This document shows, in pieces, positions 63,238 through 64,000 of a DNA stretch of 64,000 nucleotides. Both the position numbers and the translations under genes were made by a program. The first letter of the stretch is position 1. The number at the start of each line of letters is the position of its first letter. Below the pieces are notes generated by a model. It made no database searches, was not told the DNA's origin, and saw only the letters and a program-made list of their open reading frames with translations. Origin of the DNA: CAZKBP01 sp964551015 (GTDB lineage Bacteria; Bacteroidota; Bacteroidia; Cytophagales; Microscillaceae); NCBI GenBank assembly GCA_964551015.1, contig CAZKBP010000019.1, forward strand, positions 1 through 64,000, in the 5' to 3' direction.

Positions 63238-63927
63238 CTATTCTTTTTCTAGCTGGCGGAAAACCAGATGATTGAGATATTCTACCACCTTCACGTAGTC
63301 TTCTTTGGTCTTTACTTCTAGCTCGGTAAGGGAGGGCAAATGTAGCGAAAAAAAGATTTGTTGATGTGCAGACTCTAAGACCGTGCTGGAAAGCGCGTGA
63401 GCAAAAGGATAATCTGGCTTGACCTCGAGCATGATCGCTGAAATCTTTTTGCACAGAGATTTGTAGCTCCTAAAAAAGCCGTATTGATTTTCAGTATCTA
63501 CACTTTTGGTATAATAAGCTTTGGGAGATTCTGAAATGACGATACGGTGTAGGGCTTGCTCATCAATATGAGAGAAGATGGACTCTCTCTTGAAGGTTTC
63601 GGCTACGATTTGGATAGCGATTTTTAGCTTCTTAACCGGATCTTCAATATTATTCGTTTGATAATCAATTTGATATTCAAGCCAACTCCAATACCAGGAA
63701 ACCAAATACACCAACAAATTGTGTTTATTCTCGAAGTAACGATAAATAGAAGCTTCCGTAGAACTAATTTGCTTGGCTAATTTTTTAAAGGTAAATGCTT
63801 CAAAACCTAAATCATCAATCAAACGAATACTTTGACTAATAATTTTTCTTCCCAATTCTGTTTGTTCCGGATCTCTTTTGTAAATATTATCAGGAACATT
63901 TATTTTAACCGTCGCGATCGCTCTCAT
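63238..63927 (-). CDS. TetR family transcriptional regulator
   Basis: This 229-residue regulator has an N-terminal helix-turn-helix at about 35-75 (FEAFTFKKLAKQISSTEASIYRYFENKHNLL) and a helical ligand domain without recognisable features. It lies 80 bp upstream of the Ig-like lipoprotein gene on the same strand. No pump or operon sits with it inside the window, and its target is unknown. Confidence 0.9.
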   Translation of the reverse strand: MRAIATVKINVPDNIYKRDPEQTELGRKIISQSIRLIDDLGFEAFTFKKLAKQISSTEASIYRYFENKHNLLVYLVSWYWSWLEYQIDYQTNNIEDPVKKLKIAIQIVAETFKRESIFSHIDEQALHRIVISESPKAYYTKSVDTENQYGFFRSYKSLCKKISAIMLEVKPDYPFAHALSSTVLESAHQQIFFSLHLPSLTELEVKTKEDYVKVVEYLNHLVFRQLEKE

Positions 63928-64000
63928 TGATGAACCTATTTAATTGTTTGATTTCCTATGTATCTTATCCTATCATAGAACTTCTGGAGGGCAGAAGCCT

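Overview
This 64 kb window comes from a chromosome of a Bacteroidota bacterium, most likely of the Cytophagales type. The clues are type IX secretion (T9SS) C-terminal sorting tails on two secreted proteins, Bacteroidota -7 promoter motifs (TAnnTTTG) in place of sigma70 boxes, starts without Shine-Dalgarno sequences, and families typical of the phylum (DUF4197 lipoprotein, CANxxxPTGGPKD-type Ig-like lipoprotein, many secreted TPR proteins). About three quarters of the genes lie on the minus strand. I saw no rRNA, tRNA, CRISPR array or insertion sequence.

Layout. 0.6-9 kb: guaA, a beta-propeller sensor-like membrane protein, a DUF4197 lipoprotein, the Fe-S assembly pair mrp and NifU-like, a secreted TPR protein and an outer-membrane barrel. 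9-13 kb: three more secreted TPR proteins and an MFS transporter. 13-19 kb: a T9SS-exported beta-helix protein, a Lys1-like dehydrogenase, a LolA-like protein and a SnoaL-like protein. 19-23 kb: SulP transporter with beta-carbonic anhydrase (bicarbonate uptake), an alpha/beta hydrolase and an NlpC/P60-like protein. 23-30 kb: RND efflux operon (adaptor, pump, TolC) with a convergent TetR gene. 30-33.5 kb: a small accessory island with plasmid-type parA-parB and a KilA-N/T5orf172 gene broken by an in-frame TGA and carrying a perfect palindromic insert. 33.5-46 kb: acyl-CoA synthetase, GAF/PAS sensor, Bcp peroxiredoxin, hemE, SDR and Gfo/Idh oxidoreductases, gamma-carbonic anhydrase-like protein, two uncharacterised genes (one with kinase-like motifs) and a four-domain fasciclin lipoprotein. 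46-58.5 kb: cell-surface and glycan genes: an overlapping four-gene operon (methyltransferase, glycosyltransferase, large membrane protein, sulfatase), a T9SS sugar dehydrogenase, GtrA, rmlC, rmlA, and GDP-fucose synthesis (fcl, gmd). 58.8-64 kb: a large TPR protein, a region dense in DnaA boxes, an Ig-like lipoprotein and a TetR regulator.

The most important non-coding feature is at 60.87-61.35 kb: ten perfect DnaA boxes (TTATCCACA) and three single-mismatch boxes beside an AT-rich stretch, with no gene inside. This is very probably the chromosomal replication origin, located without dnaA beside it. The long run of minus-strand genes to its left would be read in the direction of a fork leaving this origin.

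The second notable feature is a 42-nt palindrome present twice within 400 bp, once between genes and once in frame inside the KilA-N domain. It behaves like a protein-coding palindromic mobile element.
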